From: a virus
Direction: 5' to 3' (one strand)
Virus record (IMG/VR): IMGVR_UViG_3300030118_000538
Location: 1 to 48,169 of that record
Length of the DNA stretch: 48,169 bases
A program made the translations under genes and the position numbers. Positions 30,741-40,121 of the stretch are shown here, in pieces. The notes under the pieces are model-generated. The model was not told where the DNA came from, did not search any database, and saw nothing but the letters and a program-made list of their open reading frames with translations. Within the stretch, counting starts at the first letter, position 1; every line of letters begins with the position of its first letter.

Positions 30741-33700
30741 TTATCCTTCCAATGTCTCTATTCTAGCTTTTAAGTCATTTATTATCACTTGTTGTTCTTG
30801 TATTGCTTTTATTAAAATAGGTACAAATACACTATATTTGACTGATTTAGTAACTGTACCTAAATCTTCGCCTTCCTCATTATAATCTTTGTGGTTTTCT
30901 ACCATACTAGGAAATATAGATTCTAGTTCTTGTGCAATTACCCCTATTTGTTTTTGTTTGTCTCCTTTTAAATTAAAGTTTTTAACTTTTACTCTATTTA
31001 AATCTTCTAATTTATTAGTAGCATCAACTATATTTTCTTTTATTTTAGAATCAGAAAGTTGTCCATAAGCATTATTAGTATTTTGCACATTACCTGAACT
31101 AGCGTTTACAACGAATCTTCTACTTCCACCGACATTTATGTAATCTATAATATGAGTACCTGAAGCTCCATTTATGTCTAAAACACCATTACCAGCTAGA
31201 GCTGTACCAACTCTCACATTACCATGCATATTAATGCTGCCGCCAGAATTGATACGCATTGCCTCTGTGAAGTTTCCTGCTTCTGGCTTGGTTGAGAATG
31301 TTAATAATCCACCTGAATCGTCACTTGCATTTGAGTCAGATGTTGCTGATCTTGCAGAAATAGCAGCAACTAACATACCATCACTATCTAATCCATCATC
31401 ATCTGCATTATCTGTATTGACAAACCTTAGACCTCCTACTTCGTTGTTATCACCATTTGTAGTTCTTGAAAGAATAATAGTTCCAGAACCACCTGCTGTT
31501 CCCCCTGCAACCTCTAAAAATCTGTTGCTTGGACCTAAAGTGCCTGAATGTATTGTGTCTGTTCCCACACCGATATTTCCAGAGGGAGTTATTTCTAGTG
31601 CTGTATTTGTTACCCCAGAAGCATAGCTGTTACTCGTTCCAAAAAATAAAGAGCTTCCGCTATTTGTTATTTTATTTCCAATGATTGAAGATACTTGAGT
31701 TAAAGTATTGGTTGAAAAAGTAATTCCAGATACATCGCCATTGGATAAGTCAGTTCCCCCATTGATATGAATTTGCCCAACCGCAGTTCCTGTCTTTGAA
31801 CTTCTGCTATTATCTTCAACTAAGGTAACTAATGCTGAAGGATTTGTAATACCCACTCCAATATTGCCATCACTCATTACTGAAAATAAAGCATTATTAT
31901 CTTTATCTGCTGCCCTCAAAGCATACTCTGATGAACTTGAGCCACCTGCAAAATATGCTCCAAAGCCTGAAGCATTAGTATTCCTAACATCTACTGCTGT
32001 AGTGGTTGAGTCCTCACGAATATCTAAAGCTACACCACTTGCTGCTGTGGTTTTGATACCTACCCCTGCGTTGAATAAAGCTCTACCTGCTTCTGACATA
32101 TCAAGAGTAAGGGCAGTAATAGTTGACCCACCATCATTTCCTTGTAATTTTATATCTTTGTCTTGTACTGCTGAATATATTGCAAAATCACTAGATGAGT
32201 TATACACCCTACCAAATTCAGTGCCACCATCTTTAAACATAATGTCAGCACCATCAGCATCAAGAGATATTGTTCCTGCTACATCTACTGTTAAATCGCC
32301 ACTTGATAAATCAATTTCTGTGCCATCAATAGTGATATTGTCTACAACTACACCTGCGTTTGCTGTGACTGTTCCTGTGAACGCTGCATTTTCATTACTG
32401 TCAAAGGTCATTGCCACTGCGTCTGCTGCAGAGGTAATACTTACTGCTGTAGCCATGATGTCATTAACATCAGCTTTCTTCAGTGCAGAATCAGTAGCGT
32501 CAAGTATCATCATCTTATCGCCACTTACTGGTGTTACTTCAGTCAAGCCTGATATTACATTGGCATTTAAGTGAGCAGCGTCTATTGAGCCATCTGTGTA
32601 GTGTTCACTATCTATAGCATTGTCTGCTATTTTTGCTCCTGTTATTGCGTCTGCTGCGATCTTGGCAGTTGTAACATTTAGATCAACTAGCTTGGCAGTT
32701 GTGATTGTGTCGTCTACTGGTACATTGATGTTTGTTTGTGTAAATGTATTTACCTCTACGATTGCTCCTGTGGCAGGAGCTGTATCAAATGTCAAAGTTG
32801 AGCCAGATATAGAATAATCAGATTTTTGCTGATAGACACCATCTATAAATACTTGTGTGTTGTTTTCTGAAACAGGTGCTATTGAAAGTGTAAACGCAGC
32901 ACTGCCACTAGCTGTGAATTGATCGTTGTTTAAGTTACTACCAGATACTGCAGCTCTTACAGAATAAACTATTATTCTTGTGCCGCTAGGAGGTGCTTCA
33001 TCTAGCGTCAAAGTTGTGCCATTTAGAACATAATCATTAGGATTCTGGAATACACCACCGATAAACACAAAGAGATTATCTTCGCTATTTGGAGTTTGAC
33101 TAAGTGTAAATGCGGTTGTTGAAGCATTTGCTGTTGTGAAATTGTCTACAGTAAAAGTATTAGTGCCACCGCCACCTATTTCACCCCAAGCATCAGTGTA
33201 ACCTTCAAATCTGCCTAATGTAGTGTTGTATCTAAAATGTCCTGCTGCTCCTGATGGTCTTTGTGCTGTCGTACCTTTTGGCACAAAGAAAGCATCTGTT
33301 GCACTTCCTGCATCAAGACTTACAGAAGGACTGGCAGTTTTAATTCCTACTCTATTATTTGATGTGTCAACTTTAAATACATTGGTGTTGACAGTCACAT
33401 CATCTGTAACTGCCAACGAAGATGATAATGTCGCTGCACCAGTTACGCCTAATGTACTGCTTAAAGTAGTAGCACCAGTTACGCCAAGCGTACCGCCTAT
33501 TGATGTGTTACCAGTGGTATCTGCTACAGTGAATTTGTTGGTGTCCATTGTCAAACCACCATTTAGGGTAGTTGCACCTGTCACTGTAAGAGTGCCACCA
33601 AATGAACCATTACCAGAAACAGTTAAGGCAGTTTGTGTTTGATTGATCGTTACATTGTCACCCATGAAAGTAGCTAGATCAGACAAAGCTACCTGTTTCA

Positions 33701-36700
33701 TAGTTCCTGCATCATTGACTATAACTCTGTCAGTAGTTGCTAGTGTGGTAGATGTTGCACTTGTACCGCCATCAAGAAGATTCAGTTCTGCGGTTGTAAC
33801 AGTCGCACCATCAAGAATATTTAGCTCGTCTGTTGTTACAGTAGCTCCATCAAGAATCTCTAGTTCAGCTTCAGTAATACCTGCACTACCAATATTTAAG
33901 TTTGTAGTATTAAGTGTGGTAACTGTGACCGCATCAGGCAGACCTATTGTTATTTCATTGTTAGATACTGCTGTTTCTATCTCATTGCTTGTTCCAGAAA
34001 TTGTTAGAGTTTCGCCTGTCGCAAAAGTATCGTTGCTACCTGAGTCTGCTGCTAATGTGAAAGAAGTTGATATATTATTTGTACTTACAGCAGTTATTTG
34101 ACCTTTTGCATTAACTGTTATTGCAGGAATAGCTGTAGCAGTTCCATAACTCCCTGCTGACACTCCTGTGTTAGCTATTGATACCGCACCACTACTAACA
34201 CTGAAATCGCTTGTAAACGAAGCTATACCCTTGTTAGAAGCAGTAGCATCTTCGGCAGAGAAGGTCACTGTGCCAGAGCTTTCAGCTACATCTAAGCCTT
34301 CCCCTGCTGCAAAAGTAATTGTTCCACCCAACGCAGTTGCAGTAGAGTTAGAGCCATCCGACACAGTGATTGTAGAGTTAGCTAATTTAGAATTAGCTAT
34401 TGAACCTGCAAGTTGTGCATTTGTAATTGTTCCAGACAGACTGCTTGTTGGATAATTCGTTGCATCACTTAGATCAAAAGCAGGAGTGGTGTCAGAAGCA
34501 CCTAGAGCTAGTGAAACTCCACCAAAGTTTATAGAGGAGTTTGCAAGTTTGGCATTAGCTATACTTCCTGCCAGTTGTGCATTGGTTATAGTTCCTGTCA
34601 ATGATGATGTAGGGTAACCAGTTGCATCCTGCAAATTAAACGCAGGTGTTGTATCACTTGCTCCCAATGCTAATGAAACGCCACCAAAGTTTATACTTGA
34701 GTTGGCTAACATTGTATTACTGACTGTGCCTGAATCTCCTGTGCCTACTAAAGTTCCTGCTGCTGCAGGTAAAGTTACAGTTGGATTACCGCTAAATGCA
34801 GAGTGTGCAGGAGCTTGAAGTCTTAGATAGTGGGCATTGTTGCTTTCACAGTAAAAGTCTATAAATGATTGTGTGCCACCATTCTTTATCTTAATTGCAC
34901 CTTGTTCTATAACGACACCATTTGTAGAGCCTCCTCCTACGCCTAATGATGTTGTGATCTCTGTAGCTGCAGGTAAACCAATTGTGACTGCTGCTGTTTC
35001 GCTTCCACTGCCACTTACTTCTACTTCGTTAGAAGTACCTGCAATAGTAGCTATGTAGTTTCCTGTAGTATCTGTACCCAGTGCTACAGAATTAGCTTGT
35101 ATTGTTGTACTGATGGATATACCTGCTGTGCCATCAAAGTTTGCTGTTCCTACTACATCACCAGATAAAGCTATAGCTCTTGCAGTTTCTAAAGCTGTTG
35201 CTGTACTTGCATTACCTGCAACATCACCAACAAAAGATGTAGCTGCAAATATCTTGTTAGCAACTAACCTACCATCACTGTTATTCCATAAGATAGTTGG
35301 TTTGCTTGATGAGCCACCAAACTCTAAACCTGCACCATTCGTTGCAGAAAGAGTCGTAGCATTCTTGGCAAACCTTATTGTTGTATCTTCTACATCTAAG
35401 TTTGTTGTGTTTATGGTAGTAGTTGTGCCATTTACAGTTAAGTCTCCTGTCACTGTCAAAGCACCACCAATAGTTACATTGTCTGGTAAGCCTATAGTAA
35501 CTGCAGCAGTTTCACTGCCAGAGCCTGATACTTCTATTTCATTAGATGTTCCTGCAATCGTTGCTACATAATTACCTGTTGATTGTGTTCCTAGTGTGAC
35601 CGCATTGTTAGCTATCTGATCTGTACCAATGGCATCATCAGCTATATCTAATGTAACCGCAGCAGTCTCGCTGCCAGAATTAGCTACTGTAATCCTAGAA
35701 TTACCTGCGTCTGCTATAGTGGCGACATAATTTCCTGTTGTATCTGTGCCAAGTGCAACGCTGTTTGCTGCAACTGTAAGACCAATAGAAGTGTTGCCAA
35801 GATTTGTTATTGTTCCAGAACCAGTTACATCTCCTGTGAAAGTAAGTGTAGGGTCATTGACATCAAAATCTATTGTGCCATCGCCATCTTCATAAGTGAC
35901 TGATATACCGCTTTCTGTGTTAGAGCTGACCATAGCTCCAACGATGTCCTGTACTCTTTCAGCATTTAGCGTTACATCACCTGAGCTAACTGTAAAGTCT
36001 GTACTATCAAACGATGCTATACCTTTATTAGAATCGGTGGCATCTTCAGCACTTATGGTAATAGCTGCAGACTCACTGCCACTGCCAGAGACATCTATTC
36101 CCTCTCCTGCTGCTACTGTGGCAATGTAGTTACCAGTTGTATCAGTACCCAGAGCCACCGAGTTAGCTTGTATAGTGGTAGAGATTGTGACATCTCCAAG
36201 ATTGGTCATAGTAGCCGAACCTGCTACATCTCCACTTAATGTAATAACAGGGTCAGCTACATCAAAGTCTATTGTTCCATCAGAATCTTCATAGGTTACA
36301 GTTATGCCATTTTCTGTATTGCCTGTGAGCATAGCTCCTACTAGGTCTTGAACGAACTCTGTATTTAGACCTACAGTTACACCTGCTGTTTCTGAGCCAC
36401 TGTTTGCTACATCAATACCGCTATTACTTGCTGCTAAAGTAGCAACATAATTACCTGTGGTGTCTGTTCCTAAAGCTACTGCGTTGTTGACTATAGTAGC
36501 TGTAAGGGTAGCACTAGCTAAATCTGTGATCGTAACTGAACCAGATAAATCACCAGATAGTGCTATTGTGAAATCATCTACATTGAAATCTATAGTTCCA
36601 TCTGCATCTTGATAATCAACTGACAAGCCACTTTCGGTATTGCTTGTGACCATAGCACCGACAATATCTTGTATTCTTTCTGCGTTTACTGTTACAGCTC

Positions 36701-37577
36701 CTGAAGATACTGTGAAATCTGTACTGTCAAATGAAGCTATACCCTTGTTTGAATCGGTAGCATCCTCTGCAGATATTGTTACTGCTGCTGTTTCACTACC
36801 GCTACCGCTTACATCTATGCCTTCACCTGCAGCAATGGTTGCTACATAGTTGCCTGTCGTGTCTGTTCCTAAGGCGACACTGTTAGCAACAATCGTTGCA
36901 GTAAGAGTGGCGTTGCCCAATTGGGAGAGAGTGGCACTACCGCTAAGGTCTCCTGCAAGTGTGATTAGGGGGGATTTGTTAATAACAGTGTCTGAACTTA
37001 TATCCCCACCATTCAGATCAACTGAGTTTAGGACAGGTGAGGTCAAAGTTTTGTTTGTTAAAGTTTGTGTGCCAGTAAGTGTTGTCACTGTACTATCTAT
37101 GTTGATAGTGAGTGTATTACTTGAGCCTACTGTATCTAATCCTGTACCACCTGCTATATTTAAAACTTCGGTGTTAATGGTAACGCTTTGGTTACCACCT
37201 GTATCACCTTGAAACTGTACTGCTTGTGCTGCGTTTTGAGCATCTACATAGCTTTTGATTGATTGTTGTGTAGCAAGTTTTGTGTTGCTATTTGACCCCA
37301 TGTTATCTTCATCAAGTACACCTGTAACAACTGCACCACCTGAAGTGAAGCCTAAGTTGAACAATTTTGCGTTAAGTGATTGAGCTGCAGTGCTTTGACT
37401 GTCTACCCACTGTGTATTGCTGTGATCATATACAAGTAATGAACCTGCTGTACTAGCTGTGGAATCAGCAACACTTCTACCTAAAATGGTGTTTGGACCA
37501 GCAACTCCCTGAGTTCCTGCTGTTATAACTGATATTGTACTTACATCGGTAACTGTGATTTGACTTACTGTACTCAT
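30741..37577 (-). CDS. Giant tail fibre with C-terminal S74-type chaperone peptidase
   Basis: At 2278 residues this is the largest gene. It contains six copies of a VALGTDTTGNYxAT-type unit, a duplicated SSINFGGVSLALGASDTTP block, and triple (E)LxILDGATVTT units. The final 105 residues carry the S74 intramolecular chaperone signature: SDSKIKENI, then KQIGVIAQELESIFP, ending in a coiled coil. That domain folds the trimer and then cuts itself off. It is placed first in the three-fibre cassette. The protein is probably the main long tail or side fibre; receptor specificity is unknown. Confidence 0.9.
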   Translation of the reverse strand: MSTVSQITVTDVSTISVITAGTQGVAGPNTILGRSVADSTASTAGSLLVYDHSNTQWVDSQSTAAQSLNAKLFNLGFTSGGAVVTGVLDEDNMGSNSNTKLATQQSIKSYVDAQNAAQAVQFQGDTGGNQSVTINTEVLNIAGGTGLDTVGSSNTLTINIDSTVTTLTGTQTLTNKTLTSPVLNSVDLNGGDISSDTVINKSPLITLAGDLSGSATLSQLGNATLTATIVANSVALGTDTTGNYVATIAAGEGIDVSGSGSETAAVTISAEDATDSNKGIASFDSTDFTVSSGAVTVNAERIQDIVGAMVTSNTESGLSVDYQDADGTIDFNVDDFTIALSGDLSGSVTITDLASATLTATIVNNAVALGTDTTGNYVATLAASNSGIDVANSGSETAGVTVGLNTEFVQDLVGAMLTGNTENGITVTYEDSDGTIDFDVADPVITLSGDVAGSATMTNLGDVTISTTIQANSVALGTDTTGNYIATVAAGEGIDVSGSGSESAAITISAEDATDSNKGIASFDSTDFTVSSGDVTLNAERVQDIVGAMVSSNTESGISVTYEDGDGTIDFDVNDPTLTFTGDVTGSGTITNLGNTSIGLTVAANSVALGTDTTGNYVATIADAGNSRITVANSGSETAAVTLDIADDAIGTDQIANNAVTLGTQSTGNYVATIAGTSNEIEVSGSGSETAAVTIGLPDNVTIGGALTVTGDLTVNGTTTTINTTNLDVEDTTIRFAKNATTLSATNGAGLEFGGSSSKPTILWNNSDGRLVANKIFAATSFVGDVAGNASTATALETARAIALSGDVVGTANFDGTAGISISTTIQANSVALGTDTTGNYIATIAGTSNEVEVSGSGSETAAVTIGLPAATEITTSLGVGGGSTNGVVIEQGAIKIKNGGTQSFIDFYCESNNAHYLRLQAPAHSAFSGNPTVTLPAAAGTLVGTGDSGTVSNTMLANSSINFGGVSLALGASDTTPAFNLQDATGYPTSSLTGTITNAQLAGSIANAKLANSSINFGGVSLALGASDTTPAFDLSDATNYPTSSLSGTITNAQLAGSIANSKLANSTITVSDGSNSTATALGGTITFAAGEGLDVAESSGTVTFSAEDATASNKGIASFTSDFSVSSGAVSIANTGVSAGSYGTATAIPAITVNAKGQITAVSTNNISTSFTLAADSGSNDTFATGETLTISGTSNEIETAVSNNEITIGLPDAVTVTTLNTTNLNIGSAGITEAELEILDGATVTTDELNILDGATVTTAELNLLDGGTSATSTTLATTDRVIVNDAGTMKQVALSDLATFMGDNVTINQTQTALTVSGNGSFGGTLTVTGATTLNGGLTMDTNKFTVADTTGNTSIGGTLGVTGATTLSSTLGVTGAATLSSSLAVTDDVTVNTNVFKVDTSNNRVGIKTASPSVSLDAGSATDAFFVPKGTTAQRPSGAAGHFRYNTTLGRFEGYTDAWGEIGGGGTNTFTVDNFTTANASTTAFTLSQTPNSEDNLFVFIGGVFQNPNDYVLNGTTLTLDEAPPSGTRIIVYSVRAAVSGSNLNNDQFTASGSAAFTLSIAPVSENNTQVFIDGVYQQKSDYSISGSTLTFDTAPATGAIVEVNTFTQTNINVPVDDTITTAKLVDLNVTTAKIAADAITGAKIADNAIDSEHYTDGSIDAAHLNANVISGLTEVTPVSGDKMMILDATDSALKKADVNDIMATAVSITSAADAVAMTFDSNENAAFTGTVTANAGVVVDNITIDGTEIDLSSGDLTVDVAGTISLDADGADIMFKDGGTEFGRVYNSSSDFAIYSAVQDKDIKLQGNDGGSTITALTLDMSEAGRALFNAGVGIKTTAASGVALDIREDSTTTAVDVRNTNASGFGAYFAGGSSSSEYALRAADKDNNALFSVMSDGNIGVGITNPSALVTLVEDNSRSSKTGTAVGQIHINGGTDLSNGDVSGITFSTNTLTQVSSIIGNKITNSGSSLFFGTSNSYASGVTNTALEITPSGNIGVGTDTIHSGTLGPSNRFLEVAGGTAGGSGTIILSRTTNGDNNEVGGLRFVNTDNADDDGLDSDGMLVAAISARSATSDSNASDDSGGLLTFSTKPEAGNFTEAMRINSGGSINMHGNVRVGTALAGNGVLDINGASGTHIIDYINVGGSRRFVVNASSGNVQNTNNAYGQLSDSKIKENIVDATNKLEDLNRVKVKNFNLKGDKQKQIGVIAQELESIFPSMVENHKDYNEEGEDLGTVTKSVKYSVFVPILIKAIQEQQVIINDLKARIETLEG
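34980..36900 (-). repeat. In-frame tandem-type repeats in the giant fibre gene
   Basis: Six degenerate copies of a unit encoding VALGTDTTGNYVATIA plus a GSGSETAAVT stretch occur here at uneven spacing, with related blocks of about 110 residues between several of them. Copies differ more at synonymous sites than in protein, suggesting old duplication under selection. They may let fibre length change by recombination. Confidence 0.7.
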
Positions 37578-37927
37578 CTGCTTGTGTTACCCCTGACACT
37601 GAATGTGCCTTCCATAATTCTAAAAACATTTCCTGAGGAATTAACTATTTCTAAGTCGTAGTGTCCATCACCAACAGACATAGCTGCTGTATCAGTCGCT
37701 GAAATACTAAGAGTTACAGTTCCTGCAGAACCACCTAAGGCTATTCTGCCATTTGCTGTTGTAAGTGTAAGAATTGTAGCTGAGGCATCTGGCGTGTCTC
37801 GTAAATCCATTTCTGCTGATGAATAGCCAGTCAGATTTACAAGAGCATCGCTGCTATCTTTTAGCGTAAGGGTCTGCCCAAATGTAGCTCCCTGCTCTAT
37901 GATGAAATGATGATAACCTGCACTCAT
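37574..37927 (-). CDS. Fibre-associated beta protein (BppU N-domain-like)
   Basis: A 117-residue beta-rich protein (FIIEQGATFGQTLTLKDSS, LTGYSSAEMDLRDTPDA, VGDGHYDLEIVNSSGNVFRIMEG). This pattern is shared with upper-baseplate or fibre-attachment domains in other phages. Its gene overlaps the giant fibre's start by four bases, so it is probably an adaptor or cap for that fibre. The assignment is by pattern only. Confidence 0.65.
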   Translation of the reverse strand: MSAGYHHFIIEQGATFGQTLTLKDSSDALVNLTGYSSAEMDLRDTPDASATILTLTTANGRIALGGSAGTVTLSISATDTAAMSVGDGHYDLEIVNSSGNVFRIMEGTFSVRGNTSR

Positions 37928-38012
37928 TAATAATAATTCCTATAGTTTGCATGGTATCTACCATTTTCACAGCGTCTGCTTTTTTTATATTACCACTATT
38001 TGTCTAGGAAGA

Positions 38013-38366
38013 TTATTTTTTAGTTGATTTCTTCGCAGTAGACTTAGTAGATTTCTTTTTTGTTGTTTTTTTAGGTGCAACACCACCTTCATAGGCTTCA
38101 TTTATGTCAGGCGTACTAGGGTCGTCAGCTTTGTAGTGTCCTTTTTCGTTCCTAGCTCTAACAGGCTCTGATTGCTCAAGATCGCTTGTATCTTCAACTT
38201 TTATTTCCATTGCCCAATTATTTGCAACAAATGCTTCCATAAGGTCTTGTTGCCAACTTTCTTTAGCCTCTACAACTTCGTTGTGGACATAAAGTTTTGA
38301 TTCTGTACCAAGTTCATTAGTAGCTCCCACCTTTGGTACTACTATTTTATAACTTTTATTTGCCAT
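38013..38366 (-). CDS. Small protein with lysine-rich histone-like tail
   Basis: The ATG at 38366 sits behind a full AAGGAGG ribosome site, giving 117 residues; ten extra residues from an upstream codon are rejected. The N-terminal domain has MANKSYKIVVPKVGA and an acidic middle. The last 20 residues are nearly all K, T, S and A (KKTTKKKSTKSTAKKSTKK), like histone H1 tails. Position next to capsid genes suggests a head-completion or internal DNA-binding protein. Confidence 0.7.
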   Translation of the reverse strand: MANKSYKIVVPKVGATNELGTESKLYVHNEVVEAKESWQQDLMEAFVANNWAMEIKVEDTSDLEQSEPVRARNEKGHYKADDPSTPDINEAYEGGVAPKKTTKKKSTKSTAKKSTKK

Positions 38367-38385
38367 TCGTTCCTCCTTAAAGGGT

Positions 38386-38407
38386 GGGATAGGCAAAAGC
38401 CTACCCC
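38386..38407 (-). promoter_or_regulatory. Strong hairpin between the decoration-like gene and the lysine-rich gene
   Basis: On the minus strand GGGGTAGGC and GCCTATCCC form a 9-bp stem (one G-U pair) with a TTTT loop. It lies between two late genes, 19 bases from a strong ribosome site. No U-run follows it. It may protect or punctuate the capsid mRNA. Confidence 0.5.
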
Positions 38408-38423
38408 ATACCCAAATGCTTTA

Positions 38424-38888
38424 CTAAGCGTTATGTGCTGTAAAGTCGTTATCAGTTGAGTGTCTAGCGTGTCCTCGTACAACCATCGCACCGATTGGTG
38501 TTCCATTTGAATGAGTACCAGTTTTAGCTAATACAACTCTGATATACCTCTTGTTGCCAACATAACCGACTCTGAAGATTCCACCTGTAGTATCAGGGTC
38601 ACCACCAGTAGTTCCATCTAACTTCAAGAAGATTCCTCCTGAAGCGATAGTTCCATCAATTATTGATGCTTGTGCAACATCAGTAAAAGTTGAGTTGTCA
38701 TCAGATTCCTCTAATGAAACTTCAAAATGTACTGAGCTTGAGAGAGTATCACCTTCTGCACCGACATCTACTAACACAGTAGCACTTTCGTAACCTTGAA
38801 GGTCAACACCAGTACCATTGGCAGCAGCAGTTCTGACTGCAGCAGGTAAACTCACAGCAGGACTAATATTATTACTTAAATCTTTCAT
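38424..38888 (-). CDS. Probable head decoration or capsid-associated protein
   Basis: A 154-residue protein directly downstream of the major capsid gene, with a GGAG site. It begins MKDLSNNISPAVSL and is beta-rich (SSSVHFEVSLEESDDNSTF, FRVGYVGNKRYIRVVLAK). Proteins of this size and pattern commonly follow HK97-type capsid genes. A decoration role is inferred from position and likely high expression. Confidence 0.7.
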   Translation of the reverse strand: MKDLSNNISPAVSLPAAVRTAAANGTGVDLQGYESATVLVDVGAEGDTLSSSVHFEVSLEESDDNSTFTDVAQASIIDGTIASGGIFLKLDGTTGGDPDTTGGIFRVGYVGNKRYIRVVLAKTGTHSNGTPIGAMVVRGHARHSTDNDFTAHNA

Positions 38889-38898
38889 TTATTACTCC

Positions 38899-40113
38899 TT
38901 ATGTAGAACATTTTTGTTTAACGATAGCCTCAGCAGTAACCACCTGTCCACCGACTCTTCTTCTAGCAACATATCTAACATTACCAGTTGTAGCCTGTGT
39001 AAATGGGTCACGCAAGACCGCCATAGCAACTCTGTCAACGATCATATATGCTCTGTTGAAGTCACCAAACGCCACAGGGAAAGTATTAGAACCTTCACTT
39101 GGCATATCAGTAGCTTCCACATATGGATAACCGAGAACAGTGTTTGTTACACCACCAGTTAGCATCATTCCTGCTTGGAACACATACTGACCTGCAGTGT
39201 CTTTTAGTTTTCTGATAGAAGAAAGAGTGGTTCTGTTGAAAACAAAAGTACCATTCTTAGCGTACTCAGACTTAATACCATGTACTAAGCTGATAAGTCC
39301 ATCAGCAGTAATCGCAGTTGCATTACCAGATACTACTTCGCCAACACTTGAGTTGGTCATGAAGCCTTCTGGTTTTCCTACTGCATTACCTGATACAAAC
39401 GCTGTACCTTCAGCTTTTGCAAATTGCTCTGCAAACTCTGATTGCATTTCTGCTTCTAAATCAAAGACTGTATCTTCAAGGTCTTGTTCAGAAATATCTA
39501 CTAAAGCGTAATGCTCGTGTGCAGGTATTTCTTCTAAGCCTACTTGATAGCCAGTTGTCTCTGCTCTTGTGCCACTTTCTGCGACCCATTCTGCTGAGAA
39601 CTGTCCAGTTCTTTTAGGAACTTGAATACTTCTCTGACCTGTAGAACGAATTTTAGCGATCTGTCTGATAGGTGAAATCTCTGTTACTGTTTTTAACAGT
39701 TCTCTCACATATTCAGGCGGAGCTAAATATCCACCAGTTGTGTCATTGCTGACAGTTAACGCTTTCTTTTCTGCATCAGATAGTTTTTCTATACCTTTTC
39801 TGCAGTAATTTTCAAACGCTTGACAAGTTGTGTCTACTGATTTGGCATCAAATCCAGATTCTGGTCTTGTGAGAACAGTTTCTAAATGCTCAACCTTTTC
39901 AGCTACACCCTCTTGTTGTGCTTTGGTATTATCAATAGCAGCTTTAACATCTTCTAAAGAATCTAGCTTTTCTTCTAGCTTCTCTATTTTGCTGTCAAGC
40001 ATACCATCACTAATACCCTTTTCTAGGTTTTCCAGTTTCTCGTCATTAGCTTTTTTGAACTCTTCAAAAGCCTGACCAAACTCCTGCATAACCTGTTTAA
40101 CATCTTCTGACAT
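38899..40113 (-). CDS. Major capsid protein, HK97 fold
   Basis: The 404-residue protein has an N-terminal helical scaffold or delta domain (about residues 1-105), expected to be removed by the phage protease. The capsid fold follows, with SNDTTGGYLAPPEYVRELLKTV, SGTRAETTGYQVGLEEIPAHEHYALVDIS split across its shell domain, GTAFVSGNAVGKPEGF, and a late FGDFNRAYMIVDR. This is the HK97 type. Gene order protease-capsid supports it. The product is the most abundant virion protein. Confidence 0.95.
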   Translation of the reverse strand: MSEDVKQVMQEFGQAFEEFKKANDEKLENLEKGISDGMLDSKIEKLEEKLDSLEDVKAAIDNTKAQQEGVAEKVEHLETVLTRPESGFDAKSVDTTCQAFENYCRKGIEKLSDAEKKALTVSNDTTGGYLAPPEYVRELLKTVTEISPIRQIAKIRSTGQRSIQVPKRTGQFSAEWVAESGTRAETTGYQVGLEEIPAHEHYALVDISEQDLEDTVFDLEAEMQSEFAEQFAKAEGTAFVSGNAVGKPEGFMTNSSVGEVVSGNATAITADGLISLVHGIKSEYAKNGTFVFNRTTLSSIRKLKDTAGQYVFQAGMMLTGGVTNTVLGYPYVEATDMPSEGSNTFPVAFGDFNRAYMIVDRVAMAVLRDPFTQATTGNVRYVARRRVGGQVVTAEAIVKQKCST

Positions 40114-40121
40114 ATTGCCTC

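Noticed and set aside
31864-32574. 236-residue rightward ORF opposite the giant fibre, and many similar long antisense frames between 27.4 and 37.2 kb
   Set aside because: The fibre's repetitive A/T/S/G/V codons leave the opposite strand open. The products have biased composition, no ribosome sites and run against the late arm.
34980-36900. Spaced repeats that might suggest a CRISPR or noncoding array
   Set aside because: The repeats are in frame within the fibre gene, uneven in spacing and degenerate in DNA, so they are protein repeats.
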